Notes under the pieces: generated by a model
What the model was told of the DNA's origin: nothing
What the model saw: only the letters and a program-made list of their open reading frames with translations
The model's database searches: none
Source of the DNA: C-114 sp963745405
GTDB taxonomy: Bacteria; Chloroflexota; Limnocylindria; Limnocylindrales; CSP1-4
Length of the DNA stretch: 64,000 nt
Assembly: GCA_963745405.1 (NCBI GenBank)
Contig: CAVUWY010000002.1
Location: forward strand, 372,001 to 436,000
Reading direction: 5' to 3'
Made by a program: the position numbers and the translations under genes
Shown here: one piece after another, positions 11,702-20,320 of the stretch
How the letters are laid out: every line of letters begins with the position of its first letter
How positions within the stretch are numbered: position 1 is the stretch's first letter

Positions 11702-11776
11702 ATGAAGGTCGTCCGGACGCTCACCGCGGCCGAGCTGGCCGACGAGACCGACGCGTCCGCGACGGCCCCCGGCTAG
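11702..11776 (+). CDS. Short ORF, 24 codons, possible gene remnant
   Basis: Encodes MKVVRTLTAAELADETDAS plus five residues. CACACT (11690-11695) ends 6 nt before the ATG, the same geometry as the leaderless genes. Codon use resembles neighbours. It could be a truncated 5' end of a lost gene or a chance frame; no family recognised. Confidence 0.3.
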   Translation: MKVVRTLTAAELADETDASATAPG

Positions 11777-11858
11777 GGTGTGGCCGAAACGGCGTTCGCG
11801 GGTGGTCGACTGGAACTGATGTCACAGACAGCGGCGGCGACCCGCCTACGATGACCTC

Positions 11859-13277
11859 GTGTCTTACGCGGTAGCCGAAACCGCGCCGAGCGTCGGGGGA
11901 CGCCTGCCGGCGTCGCTCCGGTCCGACCCGGCCTGGGACGGGGACGCCATCGACGAGCTCCGTGCCCGTGAGTACGGACGGCTCGACGCGCACGATCAGG
12001 CGTACCTCGACTACACCGGCGGCGGGCTCTACGCGGACTTTCAGGTCCGCGAGCACCAGGAGCTGCTGCGCGGCGGCGTCTTCGGGAACCCCCACTCGAA
12101 CAGCCCGACGTCGCGGACGGCAACCGAGCTGGCCGAGGCGGGCCGACGGGCGATCCTCTCGTTCCTCAACGCCTCGCCCGACGAGTACGTCGTGATCTTC
12201 ACCGCCAACGCGAGCGCGGCCCTCAAGCTCGTCGGCGAATTGTTCCCGTTCACGGCCGGCAGCCGCTTCCTCCTGACGACCGACAACCACAACTCGGTCA
12301 ACGGGATCCGCGAATTCGCCCGGACGCGCCAGGCCGACGTCACCTACCTGCCGCTGCTGAAGCCCTCGCTGCGACTGGACGACGATCTCGTCGCCACCGC
12401 TCTCGACCACGCACCGTCCGGCCGGCGTCACCTGTTCGCCTACCCGGCACAGTCGAACTACTCGGGCGTGCGCCATCCGCTCACCTGGGTGCCGCAGGCG
12501 CAGGAGCGTGGCTGGGACGTCCTCCTCGATGCCGCCGCCTACCTCCCGGCGAACCGCCTCGACCTGTCGCGCTGGCACCCCGACTTCGTGGCCATGTCCT
12601 GGTACAAGGTCTTCGGCTACCCGACCGGGATCGGCTCGCTGGTCGCCCGCCGCGAGTCGCTCGCCCGGCTCGAACGGCCGTGGTTCGCCGGGGGATCGAT
12701 CGGGGTGGCATCGGTGGTCCTGCCTCGGCACACGCTCGGGCACGACGAGGTCGGCTTCGAGGACGGGACCATCGATTACCTCGGACTGCCGGCCATCGAG
12801 ATCGGCCTGCGCCACGTGTCGACCGTCGGCGTCGACACGATCCATCGACGCACGCAGTGCCTCACCCGCTGGCTGCTCGAGCGCCTGCCGGCCATCCGCC
12901 ATGCGAACGGCGCGCCGGTGGTCCGCCTCTACGGGCCGGCCGACGACCACGATCGAGGCGGCACGATCTCGTTCAACGTCCTCGATCCTACCGGCGGCGT
13001 GGTCGACTTCTGGGAGGTCGAGCGGCTGGCGGCGGAGCGGCGGATCTCACTGCGGACGGGTTGCTTCTGCAACGCGGGGGCGAGCGAGACCGCGAGGGGC
13101 CTGACGGCCGCCGAGATGCAGCGGGTCTTCGACCTTGGCCGGCAGCCGAGCTACGAGGACCTCCGCGCATCGCTCCCCGGACGCGCCCTCGGCGCGGTCC
13201 GCGTGTCGGTCGGGATCGCGACGAACGAACGCGATGTCGATCGGCTGATGGCGTTTATGGGCGACTTCGCCCGCTGA
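11859..13277 (+). CDS. MOCOS-like aminotransferase class V (PLP-dependent cysteine desulfurase/sulfurase)
   Basis: 472 residues of NifS-like fold type I. HSNSPTSRTATELAEAGR and FTANASAALKLVGE match the N-terminal domain of molybdenum cofactor sulfurases. The PLP lysine is in SWYKVFGYPTGIGSLVA. The C-terminal loop LRTGCFCNAGASE carries the Cys that would hold the persulfide. Unlike eukaryotic MOCOS it has no C-terminal MOSC domain. The likely role is sulfur transfer from cysteine, possibly to molybdenum cofactor, but no Mo enzyme is in the window. The GTG start follows TACGAT (11847-11852) by 6 nt. It ends 6 bp before the convergent FAD oxidoreductase. Confidence 0.85.
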   Translation: MSYAVAETAPSVGGRLPASLRSDPAWDGDAIDELRAREYGRLDAHDQAYLDYTGGGLYADFQVREHQELLRGGVFGNPHSNSPTSRTATELAEAGRRAILSFLNASPDEYVVIFTANASAALKLVGELFPFTAGSRFLLTTDNHNSVNGIREFARTRQADVTYLPLLKPSLRLDDDLVATALDHAPSGRRHLFAYPAQSNYSGVRHPLTWVPQAQERGWDVLLDAAAYLPANRLDLSRWHPDFVAMSWYKVFGYPTGIGSLVARRESLARLERPWFAGGSIGVASVVLPRHTLGHDEVGFEDGTIDYLGLPAIEIGLRHVSTVGVDTIHRRTQCLTRWLLERLPAIRHANGAPVVRLYGPADDHDRGGTISFNVLDPTGGVVDFWEVERLAAERRISLRTGCFCNAGASETARGLTAAEMQRVFDLGRQPSYEDLRASLPGRALGAVRVSVGIATNERDVDRLMAFMGDFAR

Positions 13278-13283
13278 GGCGGG

Positions 13284-14959
13284 TCAGCGAGCCTGTGCCC
13301 GGTCGCGATCCTTGAGGATCTGGCCGGCGGCGAGCTTGCCCGGCGCACCCATGACGCAGCCGCCCGGGTGGGTGCCCGAACCGCACTGGTAGTAGCCGTC
13401 GATCGGTGTCCGGTACTGCGACCAGCCCGGGGCCGGCCGGAAGAAGTACATCTGCGGGGCGAGGAACTCACCGGCGAAGATGTTGCCCTCGGACAGGCCC
13501 GACGGTCCGCTCGATGTCGAGCGGCGTCCGGACCTCCCGCTGCAGGACGAGGTCGCCGAAGCCCGGGAAGAACGACTCGAGGGTCCGCTGGACCGTGTCG
13601 CCGAGGTTCGGCTTCTCCGTGTCCCAGTCGCTCTCGCGGAGCTTGTACGGGGCGTACTGGACGAAGCAGCTCATGACGGCCTTGCCGGGCGGCGCCATGT
13701 CCGGATCGACCATCGACTGGATGGCGCAGTCGAGGTACGGCCGCTGACGAGTACCAGCCGTACTTGGCGTCGTCGTAGGCCCGCTCGAGGTATTCCATCG
13801 ACGGCCCGATGTTGGTGAAGCCGCGGTACTGGTCAGTCCGGTCGCCGAGGGCCGGATAGCGCGGCACGCGCGTCGAGGGCGAAGTTGACCTTGGCCGAGG
13901 TGCCCTGGAAGCGGAAGCCGCCGGATGTTCTCGACGAGGTCCGTCGGGAGCTCGCGCGGGTCGACGAGCTCGAGGAAGGTCCGCCGCGGGTCGAGCGCCG
14001 AGACGACGACGGGCGCGTGATACTCGGTCCCATCTCCGAGGGCGACGCCGGTCGCCCGGCCGTTCTTCGTGATGACCCGATCGACCGGCGACTCGAGGCG
14101 GATCTCCGCACCGAGCGCCTGGGCCGCCCGCGAGAGGACCTTGGTGAAGCCACCGTTGCCCTGCTTGTGGAACGACCAGGCGCCCGATCTCGCCGTCGTG
14201 CTCGCCGAGGATGTGATAGAGGAGCACGAGCCCCGATCCCTGCGAGTAGGGCCCGACCTTCGTCCCGATGATGCTCGACGAGGCGAGGTAGCCCTTGATG
14301 ATGTCCGACTCGAAGTAGTCGTCGAGGAAGTCGGCGGCCGAGCCGGTCAGCAGCCGGACCGCGTCGTGGAGCGACCTTGCGGTCGACGGCCCGAAACCGT
14401 CCGGCCGAGCGCGGCCAGGGCGATGAGCTCCTCCGGGTCGTCGCTGAAGATGTCGGGCGGGACCTCGTCGAGGAGCGGCTTGATGAGCTGGATGACCTTC
14501 AGCACGTCGTGGTTGAAGGCGTCGTATGCGTCGGCGTCGTGGCGCGAGTGGCGAGCGATCTCGCGCGTGGTTCTCGCCGTGGTCCTGGCCGAGGAGGAGG
14601 TAGTCGCCGTCCTCCTTGGGGCAGAACGTCGTCGGCATGAGGATCGGCATGAAGCCGTGCTTCACGAGGTCGAGGTCCTGGACGATGTCCGGCCGCAGCA
14701 GGCTCAGGGCGTACGAGAACGTCGTGAACCAGAAGCCCGGCCGGAGCTCCTCGGTGATGGCCGCTCCGCCGACGAGATGGCGGCGCTCGAGGATGAGGGT
14801 CCGCAGACCGGCCTTCGCCAGGTAGGCGCCGTTGGTCAGCCCGTTGTGGCCGCCGCCGATGACGATGGCGTCGTAGGTCCGGTCGGCCGCGCTGCTCCGT
14901 CGGGCGGTGGCGGCCGCCGTGGGCGCGGTCTTCGACGCGGTCTTGGCGTTCTTCGGCAT
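13284..14959 (-). pseudogene. FAD-dependent oxidoreductase, CrtI/PYROXD2-like (multiple frameshifts)
   Basis: Flavoprotein related to phytoene desaturases and PYROXD2. The N-terminus has the dinucleotide-binding motif AIVIGGGHNGLTNGAYLA and ends its fold with ILERRHLVGGAA. The C-terminal GYYQCGSGTHPGGCVMGAPG matches the family end. Between these the coding frame changes at least seven times (near 14566, 14376, 14180, 13923, 13868, 13748 and 13498), nearly all consistent with one extra base; the intact product would be about 555 aa. At 14566 the extra base is a G after CAC on the coding strand. The ATG follows the stop of the GcvT-family gene by one base, so the two are translationally coupled. 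Confidence 0.82.
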
Positions 14960-14960
14960 G

Positions 14961-16160
14961 TCAGGCGGTCCTTCGCTCGGGATTGAAGAGGGGTGTCCGG
15001 GAGACGTGGGCGTCGAAGTACTCGTAGCGGTGGTTGACCGCCAGCTCGAGCTTGACACGGGAGCCGATGGCGGTCCGGTCGAGCGGTACCCGGGCGAGGG
15101 CGATGTGCCGCTGCAGCATCGGCGAGTACATCTGGCTCGTCGCATAGCCGAGCTGGTTGAGCTCGTCGTCGTAGATGTAGTACTCGTCCTGGATCGGGGT
15201 GTGGTCCTTGGGCGGGATCAGTCCGGCCGCCTCGTAGATCCGGTCGTAGTCGCGCCAGTCGAGGACGAGGCCGCTCAGCTTCCAGCGCGACGTCCGCTCG
15301 AGCTGCTCGCGGCGGATCGCGTCCCGCCCGAGGAACTCCCGGTCGTCGGTCGCCAGGTCGCGGAACATCCAGCCGAGACCGAGCTCGATCGGCGTCGTCC
15401 GGTCGGCGTCCGTCCAGGCGTAGCGGCTCGAGTGGAAGTCGACGTCGAGGAGGACGAGGCCGGCCTCGATGCGGGCCATGTAGAGGGCGCTCATGCCGAT
15501 CGGGATGACGCCCTGGCCCCGACTGACCTTCCAGACCGCGTCCCAGACGCTCAGGGCGTCGCCGGCCGGAGCCCAGATCTCGAAGCCGAGGTCGCCGGTG
15601 AAGCCGGTCCGCGAGACGTGGACCGGGACCCGGCCGATCTTCGTCGAGGTGAGGCCGAAGTAGGGCAACGTCGCGATCGCCGGAGCGAGGGCGCTGAGGA
15701 GGTCCCGCGATCGGGGGCCCTGGACGGCGAGGACCGCCCAATCCTCGGAGATGTCGTCGATGCCGACGTCGAGCCGGCCGATGCGCTCCTCGAAGTAGGC
15801 GAGGTTCGGCTCGGCCGCGGTGAGGACGAATTCGTCGGGGCCGTGGCGCAGTACGACGCCGTCCTCGACGACGAAGCCACGGTCGTCGCACCAGACCGTG
15901 TACTGGCCGTGACCGGGCGGGCAGGTCCGGATGTCCCGGGCGAGTACGCCGCCGAGGAACCGCTCGGCGTCCGGGCCGTGGATGCGGTACTTGAACAGCG
16001 GCGACGAGTCGAACAGGCCGGCGCTGTTGCGGATCGCGAAGTACTCGAACTTGTCGGAGACCTGGTAGCGCGACGCGGTGAGGTAGCCCGACCAGTGCTC
16101 CCAGAGCCCGGTCTCGTTCAGCGCCTCGAGTCGCTCGTGGAACGGCGTGGTCCGGATCAT
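14961..16160 (-). CDS. GcvT-family (aminomethyltransferase-like) folate-dependent protein
   Basis: 399 residues. Related to the T protein of the glycine cleavage system and to folate-dependent demethylases: RNSAGLFDSSPLFKYRI near the N-terminus, VLAVQGPRSRDLLS, VSRTGFTGDLGFEIW and the C-terminal barrel ending SRVKLELAVNHRYEYFD. No GcvH or GcvP lies beside it, so methyl or methylene transfer from an N- or O-methyl compound together with the adjacent FAD oxidoreductase is more likely than glycine cleavage. The ATG at 16160 has GAGG 8 nt upstream; a longer start at 16187 has none. It is divergent from a TetR regulator. Confidence 0.85.
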   Translation of the reverse strand: MIRTTPFHERLEALNETGLWEHWSGYLTASRYQVSDKFEYFAIRNSAGLFDSSPLFKYRIHGPDAERFLGGVLARDIRTCPPGHGQYTVWCDDRGFVVEDGVVLRHGPDEFVLTAAEPNLAYFEERIGRLDVGIDDISEDWAVLAVQGPRSRDLLSALAPAIATLPYFGLTSTKIGRVPVHVSRTGFTGDLGFEIWAPAGDALSVWDAVWKVSRGQGVIPIGMSALYMARIEAGLVLLDVDFHSSRYAWTDADRTTPIELGLGWMFRDLATDDREFLGRDAIRREQLERTSRWKLSGLVLDWRDYDRIYEAAGLIPPKDHTPIQDEYYIYDDELNQLGYATSQMYSPMLQRHIALARVPLDRTAIGSRVKLELAVNHRYEYFDAHVSRTPLFNPERRTA

Positions 16161-16254
16161 CCCTGCCTCGCACCTCGACCGCGGCATGTCAGGGCGGCCG
16201 CCTCGGTCGACCTCGGCCGCCAGGCGCGTCGCGTCGCGCCACGGTAGCCGTTAC

Positions 16255-16282
16255 TGGACAACCGCGCAATATCGTCTAGCCT
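16255..16282 (+). promoter_or_regulatory. Promoter of the TetR regulator gene
   Basis: TGGACA (16255-16260) and TAGCCT (16277-16282) are 16 bp apart; the ATG follows 8 nt later, giving a transcript with almost no leader. The 130-bp gap also must hold the promoter of the divergent GcvT operon. Confidence 0.5.
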
Positions 16283-16290
16283 GACGCGAC

Positions 16291-16932
16291 ATGACCCGGA
16301 TGTCGCCCGACCAGCGCCGCGAGACCATCGTCGATGCCGCCCTCGCCGTCGCCGTCCGGAAGGGGCTGGCCGGCACGACGGTCCGTGACGTCGCCGCCGA
16401 GATGGGCAGTTCGAGCGGCCTCATCCACCACTACTTCGCGTCGATGGACGACGTCCTGGCCGCGGCGTTCGAGCGGGTGGCCGAGCGCGATCTGCGGGCG
16501 ACGGGATCGGCGATGGCCGCCGCGCCCGATCCGCGGGCGGCGATCGTGGCCTTCTTCGGGGCCTACGCACCGGTCGAGGCCGACTGGGCGTTCCAGCTCT
16601 GGCTCGACGCCTGGTCGGAGGCGGCCCGGCGGCCGGCCATCCGGGCGACCTCGACCCGCCTCAACCTCGAGTGGCAGCGGCTGCTCCAGGGGACGATCGA
16701 GGCGGGCGTCGCGACGGGCGCATTCCGGTGCCGCGACGCGGCCGACGCGGCCTGGCGGATCATGTCGCTCGTCGACGGGCTCGCCCTCCAGGTCGTCGCC
16801 AACGCGACGACGATCGCCCGGTCCGATGTCGGGCGCTGGTCGGCGCTGGCCGCCGAACGCGAGCTCGGGCTCGCGCCAGGGACGCTCGGTTCGAGGGACG
16901 GCCACCCGCGGCGCCGACATTCGTCGGGGTGA
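16291..16932 (+). CDS. TetR/AcrR family transcriptional regulator
   Basis: 213 residues. The N-terminal HTH spans residues about 10-57: RRETIVDAALAVAVRKGLAG, TTVRDVAAEMGSS and GLIHHYFASMDDVLAAAF, typical of TetR/BetI. The C-terminal ligand domain is Ala/Trp-rich with an amphipathic helix pattern. Divergent placement next to the GcvT/FAD oxidoreductase pair suggests it controls that operon and senses its substrate, by analogy with BetI. The last 20 residues are Arg-rich and may be disordered. Confidence 0.88.
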   Translation: MTRMSPDQRRETIVDAALAVAVRKGLAGTTVRDVAAEMGSSSGLIHHYFASMDDVLAAAFERVAERDLRATGSAMAAAPDPRAAIVAFFGAYAPVEADWAFQLWLDAWSEAARRPAIRATSTRLNLEWQRLLQGTIEAGVATGAFRCRDAADAAWRIMSLVDGLALQVVANATTIARSDVGRWSALAAERELGLAPGTLGSRDGHPRRRHSSG

Positions 16933-17032
16933 CGAGGCGACGGCCGTCCGCCGACTCGACGGGCAGGGCGATCGATGATCGCCTCGTGGACCCGACGGCG
17001 ACTCCCCCCGCGCCGTCGGTCCACCTGCGGAC

Positions 17033-17467
17033 CTAGCGGTCCGGCGCGTCGGCCAGCTGCAGGAATGTCTCGAGGCCGATGACGGGGATGATCGTCCGGA
17101 AGGCCCGGCCGTACTCGTCACGCACGTCGTCCCATCCGACGAGCCGCGGGTCCGTCAGCGGATATTCACGCGCCCGCCAGCGGAGCGTGCACGACCCTGC
17201 CGCGACCACGTTCCGTACCCACTGGGTCTGCTCGCCGAACGGCACCGGGATGACGAAGGCGGACGCGCTCCGGTGGACGGCGACGGGCAGCGCGTATGCG
17301 CGGCCGGATGTCCGCCCGGTGTGGCGGACGATCCCCCACAGTGGGAACCAGCGGCGTCCCGACAACGGGACGGAGGCGGACGCACCGAGGCGCGCGATCG
17401 CGCGAAGGAGGCGTGACTTCCGCGACGGCGAGGGGCGCGTGGCGGCGTTGTACTCGGCAAGGGACAT
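17033..17467 (-). CDS. DDN-like split-barrel (nitroreductase/deazaflavin-dependent) family protein
   Basis: 144 residues. RHTGRTSGRAYALPVAVH and RNVVAAGSCTLRWRAREY match the F420-binding split-barrel family of Mycobacterium Ddn, enzymes that reduce quinones, nitroimidazoles or other acceptors with reduced F420. A role using F420 here is inferred from the family. GGAG lies 7 nt before the ATG. It is convergent with the TetR gene. Confidence 0.75.
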   Translation of the reverse strand: MSLAEYNAATRPSPSRKSRLLRAIARLGASASVPLSGRRWFPLWGIVRHTGRTSGRAYALPVAVHRSASAFVIPVPFGEQTQWVRNVVAAGSCTLRWRAREYPLTDPRLVGWDDVRDEYGRAFRTIIPVIGLETFLQLADAPDR

Positions 17468-17595
17468 CGATCTGCTCCGATGCTGTTCTCGCGCTCAGGG
17501 GCGGTCAGTCGGTCCACCGTAGGACGATGGGCCGTCGGCCGCATCCCGGAGAACCGTGACGCGCCGATCACGGAATCCGGGGGATGCCCACTCGT

Positions 17596-18696
17596 TCAGG
17601 CCAGGCCGTTGCGGATCGCCCAGGCGGTCGCGTCGGCTCGGCCCCGGGCGTCGATCTTCCGGTACAGGTTGGCGACGTGCCGCTCGACCGTGTTGACGGT
17701 GATACCGAGGCGGTCGGCGATCTCGGCGTTGGAGTCGCCGGCGGCGATGCGGGCCACGACCTCGCGCTCCCGCGGGCTCAGGTCGACGACGACTGCCCCG
17801 GCGGAGTCATGGCCTCGGGTCGGCCTGGCGGGGCGGCGACCGGTGACGAAGGAGACGATCTCGTCGACGATCGCATCCGGATCCTCGAAGAAGAGGCTCG
17901 CCGATGACCCGTCGAGCGATCGCAGCTCGCCACGAGGCAGGCCGGCCGCGAGCTCCTCCGACGCGCTGAGCGGGATCACGGTGGCGTCCCGCCGATGGAG
18001 GACGAGAGCTGGGCAGCGGACCCGGGCGAGATCGTCGGATACGTCGACCGTCGCCTGTTCCGCGAGCGTCGCCCGTGCGATGGCCGGCGTCGTCGCGCCC
18101 CTGAACCACTCGGCTGCCAGCCGGCCCTCGTCGCCGGCCGGCCAGCCGAGCCACGCGTGGGCGGCCAATTCGGCGAAGGTGTCCCAGTCGCGCTCGATGA
18201 GGCTGAGGAGCGCCTGGGTGCCCGCCCCGCTCATCTGGGTCCAGCCGCGGGCGGAACCGCCGAACAGGATGAGGTGGCTGACACGCTGCGGATGGCGGGC
18301 GGCGTAGGCGATCGCCAGGGTGACCGAGTGATAGAAGCCGAGCAGGGCGAATCGGTCGAGGGCGGCCGCTGCCACGACGGCATCGAGATCGCCGAGCATC
18401 GCCTCGAAGGACAGGTCGATGACTGCCCGCTGCGAACTGCCGGTGCCGCGCGCGTCGTACTGGATGAACCGGAGATCGCGGGCCAGCGAGGCGAACGTCC
18501 GCCGCTCGACGGGGACCTGCCACTCGGCCTCGAAGTCGCTGAACGGCGCGCCGGGCAGATGGACGAGCGACGGGCCCGCGCCCACGGACGCCCAGGCGAG
18601 TTCGACTCCGTCGGCGGCCCGGGCATGCCCGATCCGTGGCGTCGTCTCCGACCGGCTCCGATCTCGACCGTTCATCGAGGACCGATTGTCGGCCAT
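17596..18696 (-). CDS. Alpha/beta-hydrolase domain fused to LuxR-type HTH (putative regulator)
   Basis: 366 residues. Residues about 25-280 are an alpha/beta-hydrolase fold (FIQYDARGTGSSQRAV, AARHPQRVSHLILFGG, CPALVLHRRDATVIP). Residues about 300-365 are a LuxR HTH: LSPREREVVARIAAGDSNAE and IADRLGITVNTVERHVANLY. The nucleophile elbow reads LLGFYHSVTLA, where active members have GxSxG, so the catalytic Ser is replaced by Tyr. This favours a ligand-sensing rather than hydrolytic domain controlling DNA binding. The ATG at 18696 was chosen over 18756; 18675 is also possible. Confidence 0.85.
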   Translation of the reverse strand: MADNRSSMNGRDRSRSETTPRIGHARAADGVELAWASVGAGPSLVHLPGAPFSDFEAEWQVPVERRTFASLARDLRFIQYDARGTGSSQRAVIDLSFEAMLGDLDAVVAAAALDRFALLGFYHSVTLAIAYAARHPQRVSHLILFGGSARGWTQMSGAGTQALLSLIERDWDTFAELAAHAWLGWPAGDEGRLAAEWFRGATTPAIARATLAEQATVDVSDDLARVRCPALVLHRRDATVIPLSASEELAAGLPRGELRSLDGSSASLFFEDPDAIVDEIVSFVTGRRPARPTRGHDSAGAVVVDLSPREREVVARIAAGDSNAEIADRLGITVNTVERHVANLYRKIDARGRADATAWAIRNGLA

Positions 18697-18788
18697 CCGG
18701 TATGGCGATCGTCGGACACGGTTCGGGGCGGTCGCCCGCCGACGTGCTGCTGGCACCGACGATCGACCGCCCCGTCCCCTCGTGTGGT

Positions 18789-18812
18789 CCGGGAGCCCCG
18801 GCAGGCTCCCGG
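18789..18812 (-). terminator. Hairpin terminator after the VOC gene
   Basis: A 9-bp perfect stem (CCGGGAGCC) with a 6-nt loop begins 25 nt after the VOC stop on the minus strand. Confidence 0.5.
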
Positions 18813-18837
18813 TCCGGTCAGGTCGCGATGGGCCCGA

Positions 18838-19185
18838 TCAGGCCTCGCTCAGGCCGATGACGTGACCCTGCGGATCGGCGAACAGGGCGAGGTGAGCCGA
18901 GCCATCGGGGCTGAACTTCGGCATGACGACGGATCCGCCGAGGCGGGTCGCCGACGCGAGCGCCGCGTCGATGTCGCCGACCGAGATGTAGCCGGTCACG
19001 TGGCCGGGGCCGCCGTCCTGCGTCGCGCCGACGCCGACCCAGATCCCCGCCTCGGCGTCCGACGCCATGCCGTAGCCACCGGGATTGCTCGTGTCGAACG
19101 TCCAGCCGAAGAGGTCGTGGTAGAAGCGCTGCAGTGCGGGGCCGTCCGGCCCGACGACCTCGAAGTGGATCACCTTGTCTGCCAT
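18838..19185 (-). CDS. VOC family protein (glyoxalase/bleomycin resistance-like)
   Basis: 115 residues forming one beta-alpha-beta-beta-beta pair: VIHFEVVGPDGPALQRFYHD at the N-terminus, FGWTFDTSN, then GYISVGDIDAALASATRLGG and FADPQGHVIGL at the end. This is the vicinal-oxygen-chelate fold; the metal ligands His7 and a late Glu/Gln are partly present. Reaction unknown: members include glyoxalases, dioxygenases and antibiotic-binding proteins. GAGGAG lies 6 nt before the ATG. Confidence 0.85.
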   Translation of the reverse strand: MADKVIHFEVVGPDGPALQRFYHDLFGWTFDTSNPGGYGMASDAEAGIWVGVGATQDGGPGHVTGYISVGDIDAALASATRLGGSVVMPKFSPDGSAHLALFADPQGHVIGLSEA

Positions 19186-19314
19186 CGTCGTCTCCTCGTT
19201 CCGTGACGGACGTCCTGGGCGAAGGCCCCATCGAGCCCGGTCAATGAAGCGACGAACGGCCACGGCCGGAATCGACAGGTGGCCCGAGCGGTCGTCAGCA
19301 GTGCAGCGCCGACC

Positions 19315-19320
19315 TATCCT
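19315..19320 (+). promoter_or_regulatory. -10 element for leaderless PAC2 transcript
   Basis: TATCCT ends 6 nt before the GTG at 19327; no Shine-Dalgarno is seen. Confidence 0.5.
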
Positions 19321-19326
19321 GTCGGG

Positions 19327-20178
19327 GTGACCCTCTTCCGGCTCGGTTCGGCGAAGCGACTCTCCGCTCCAGCACTCGTGGCAGCCTTCGACGGCTGGAT
19401 CGACGCCGGCGGAGCCTCGACCACGGCCGCGACCCACATCGGCGGCGACGGGGACATCGTCGCGACATTCGACGGCGATCTCCTGTTCGACTATCGGTCC
19501 CGGCGACCGACGCTCGAGATCGTGGACGGGCGGATGTCGCAGCTCACATGGCCGGAGCTCGCGATCCGCCGGGCCCAGCCGGGCGGGCGGGACGTCCTCG
19601 TCCTGACCGGTGCCGAGCCCGACTTCCGCTGGCACGAGTTCAGCGATGCGGTCGTCGAGCTGGTCGACCGCCTCGGCGTCCGGCAGTGGATCAGTCTCGG
19701 CGCCATCCCGGCGGCCGTGCCCCACACCCGTCCCGTGCCGATCATCGGCACCGCCTCGGCGCCGGGCCTCCTCCAGGGCGACGTCCAGGCGGGGCCGGAC
19801 GGCGTCCTTCGCGTCCCGGCGGCAGCCCTGTCGGTCCTAGAGATGGCGGTCGCCAAGGCGGGCATGCCGGCAGTCGGCTATTTCGCCCAGGTGCCCCACT
19901 ACGTCTCGGGGCCCTACGCCCTCGCCGCCGCCGCGCTCGTCCGGGCCGTGGGCCGCCACCTCGATGTCGACATCCCGGCCGCCTCGCTCGTCGAGGAAGG
20001 GCGGCAGCTGCGTGACCGTCTCGACGCGGCGACGGAGGCCGACGAGTCGACCCGCTCGTACGTCGAACGGCTCGAGTCGATGGTCGACGAGGAGCGCGCG
20101 CCGGCCGGTGACGAGCTCATCGCCGAGATCGAGCGGTTCCTCCGCGACCGGGGTGGCGAGGGCACCCAGCGCACCTGA
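19327..20178 (+). CDS. PAC2 family protein
   Basis: 283 residues. The start LSAPALVAAFDGWIDAGGAS and the later QWISLGAIPAAVPHTRPVPI match the PAC2 (proteasome assembly chaperone 2-like) family common in actinobacteria and Chloroflexota. The C-terminus is a charged helix (ERLESMVDEERAPAGDELIA). The bacterial function is unknown; the name reflects homology to the eukaryotic chaperone. The GTG start is set by the leaderless -10. Confidence 0.88.
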   Translation: MTLFRLGSAKRLSAPALVAAFDGWIDAGGASTTAATHIGGDGDIVATFDGDLLFDYRSRRPTLEIVDGRMSQLTWPELAIRRAQPGGRDVLVLTGAEPDFRWHEFSDAVVELVDRLGVRQWISLGAIPAAVPHTRPVPIIGTASAPGLLQGDVQAGPDGVLRVPAAALSVLEMAVAKAGMPAVGYFAQVPHYVSGPYALAAAALVRAVGRHLDVDIPAASLVEEGRQLRDRLDAATEADESTRSYVERLESMVDEERAPAGDELIAEIERFLRDRGGEGTQRT

Positions 20179-20182
20179 CGAA

Positions 20183-20250
20183 GGGCGCCTGACGCAGCGC
20201 ACTGACGCAGGGCGCCTGACGCAGCGCACTGACGCAGCGCACCCACGCAG
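20183..20250. repeat. 27-bp tandem repeat, two copies plus a partial
   Basis: The unit beginning GGGCGCCTGACGCAGCGCAC occurs at 20183-20209 and 20210-20236, identical, followed by a degenerate GCGCACCCACGCAG. It lies between the PAC2 stop and the papain-lipase gene. It may be a stop-proximal slippage repeat; no known element. Confidence 0.7.
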
Positions 20251-20320
20251 GCGGGAGACGCCCCTGAGACAGGCGCGTGGAACATGGGCCCGGACGGAAC
20301 CCACGGGGAGGCGCCGCCCG

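Noticed and set aside
20183..20250. CRISPR-like array in the tandem repeats (also 28033 and 39490).
   Set aside because: Repeats are contiguous with no unique spacers and no cas genes nearby.
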